From Gammaproteobacteria bacterium (GTDB taxonomy: Bacteria > Pseudomonadota > Gammaproteobacteria > UBA9214), in contig JAOULY010000172.1 of NCBI GenBank assembly GCA_029881775.1, forward strand, positions 1 through 5,279: a stretch of 5,279 nucleotides of DNA. Reading direction: 5' to 3'. This document shows, piece after piece, positions 4,295 to 5,279 of the stretch; position 1 is the stretch's first letter; each line of letters opens with the position of its first letter. The translations under genes and the position numbers were made by a program. The notes under the pieces were generated by a model, which ran no database searches, was not told the DNA's origin, and saw only the letters and a program-made list of their open reading frames with translations.

Positions 4295-5279
4295 TCAGTG
4301 CAGCGGGTTGTTATCCGTATGCGCCATGTCATGCCGGAGCCAGCGTGCCAGCACTGACTGCAATTCAGACACGCTGAAAGGCTTGCTGATGAAATCGTCC
4401 AGGCCTGCATTGATACAGTTCTCGCGTTCACCCGCCTGCGCATTGGCTGTGACAGCAATGATGGGCGTACGCCTGTTGGCGCCGTCTTCCATGTGGCGAA
4501 TGGCGCGCGTGGCCTCAAGGCCATCCAGGTTAGGCATCTGCATGTCCATCAGGATGGCATCGAACCGGCCTGAGTGACAGGCCGCTACCGCCAGTTCACC
4601 GTCATTCGCTGTGGTTACGTGACAGCCCATTGATTTGAGAATCTCGGCGGCATAGAACTGGTTAACCAGGTTGTCCTCGGCAATCAGTATGGATTTGTCG
4701 GTAAGCGTGTTACCGGGCAGGGTGGTGCTGTGTGCCGCTGTTGCGGCCATGGCGGGGTTTTCCGCTTCACTGGCGACATTCATCGGCAGTCGCAGGATAA
4801 AGACCGTTCCCCTGTCGCTGTTGCTCTTAACCTCGATGCTGCCGGCCATCATGCTGACCAGTTGCCGGGTAATTGCCAGTCCCAGGCCGGTGCCGCCCTT
4901 GCTGTGTACCTGTTCAGTATTTTCCTGGCAAAAAGCCTCGAATACCTTGTCACGTGCAGCATCGGAGATGCCGATTCCGGTATCAGCGACTTCGATAATA
5001 ATGTTTGTTTTATGCGCGCTGACAGCTTGCGTGGCGACGCGCACGCTGACAGAGCCTTCGTCAGTGAACTTGATGGCGTTACCGACCAGGTTAATCAGGA
5101 TCTGCCTGATTCGCCCTTCATCGCCAAGCAGGCAGCGGGGTACATCTTCGGTAAATTTGCAGCCAAGCGTCAGTCCGCGACGAATGGCCTCGGGCTCAAA
5201 TAGCTGGAGCGTCTCGTTGACGGTGTTCACGATGTCCAGCGGGGCATTCGATAGTTCAAGCTTGCCGGCCTCTATTCGT
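4295..5279 (-). CDS. Hybrid sensor histidine kinase with C-terminal receiver domain (partial, N-terminus outside window)
   Basis: The minus-strand frame is open to the right edge, and 327 residues are visible. The first visible residues, RIEAGKLEL, are typical of the end of a HisKA dimerisation domain, so the phosphorylated His and the sensor region lie beyond 5279; a GTG at 5230 is not the true start. The ATPase domain follows: the N box NLVGNAIKF, the G1 box DTGIGIS (Asp at 4982-4984) and the G2 box GGTGLGLAI. After an Ala-rich linker comes a full receiver domain with the acidic pair in IAEDN, phosphoacceptor Asp in ILMDMQMP (4544-4546), Thr in AVTA, and Lys in SKPF (4382-4384). All key residues are intact. 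The protein ends about 28 residues after that Lys with no Hpt domain, so phosphate must pass to a separate Hpt protein or the receiver acts by itself. The signal sensed is unknown. Confidence 0.93.
   Translation of the reverse strand, partial: RIEAGKLELSNAPLDIVNTVNETLQLFEPEAIRRGLTLGCKFTEDVPRCLLGDEGRIRQILINLVGNAIKFTDEGSVSVRVATQAVSAHKTNIIIEVADTGIGISDAARDKVFEAFCQENTEQVHSKGGTGLGLAITRQLVSMMAGSIEVKSNSDRGTVFILRLPMNVASEAENPAMAATAAHSTTLPGNTLTDKSILIAEDNLVNQFYAAEILKSMGCHVTTANDGELAVAACHSGRFDAILMDMQMPNLDGLEATRAIRHMEDGANRRTPIIAVTANAQAGERENCINAGLDDFISKPFSVSELQSVLARWLRHDMAHTDNNPLH

Noticed and set aside
3775..4524. Minus-strand open frame of 249 codons spanning rluE and the kinase end
   Set aside because: It overlaps two well supported genes, runs antisense to rluE motifs, and its product is Arg/Thr-rich without domains.
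4730..5203. Plus-strand open frame of 157 codons
   Set aside because: It is antisense to the ATPase domain of the hybrid kinase, where all the N and G boxes are intact.
1..5279. Search by eye for CRISPR arrays, tRNA genes, transposase genes and insertion-sequence ends
   Set aside because: No regularly spaced direct repeats, no cloverleaf-like sequence, and no transposase-like frame or flanking terminal repeats were seen.

Overview
The window looks like ordinary chromosomal DNA from a gammaproteobacterium. This is inferred from an RluE-type 23S rRNA pseudouridine synthase close to the E. coli protein, an exact FNR/Anr-type box, and Proteobacteria-style ribosome binding sites and codon use. 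The species cannot be named from this sequence. No mobile element, tRNA, rRNA or CRISPR array is visible.

Layout. Positions 1-131 hold the end of an unknown locus, including a possible 37-residue single-pass membrane protein. Positions 132-374 have no convincing gene but contain several short hairpins. Positions 375-1655 (minus) form a two-gene operon: an exported dienelactone-hydrolase-family enzyme followed 24 nt later by a PrxQ/BCP thiol peroxidase. Positions 1656-1968 are the divergent intergenic region, with a perfect FNR-type box at 1844-1857. Positions 1969-3114 (plus) hold a PPK2-family polyphosphate kinase and, 3 nt after its stop, a small acidic helical protein of unknown function. 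A 13-bp perfect hairpin at 3166-3194 separates this unit from the convergent minus-strand gene at 3202-3453, which encodes a tiny secreted EF-hand protein. Positions 3454-3738 are a divergent, partly AT-rich region with structured inverted repeats. Positions 3739-4272 (plus) encode RluE. Positions 4295-5279 (minus) are the C-terminal part of a hybrid sensor histidine kinase that runs off the right edge.

How the genes relate. There is no single obvious multi-gene system. The most notable unit is ppk2 plus its small partner, which appears to be under an FNR-family oxygen or nitric-oxide responsive regulator. This would tie polyphosphate/nucleotide energy metabolism to anoxia. The hydrolase-peroxidase operon opposite it may be a stress or detoxification pair. 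RluE is housekeeping rRNA modification, and the kinase is a signalling gene with unknown input because its sensor part lies outside the window. Several regulatory calls (promoters, leader hairpins) rest on pattern reading by eye and are marked with low confidence.
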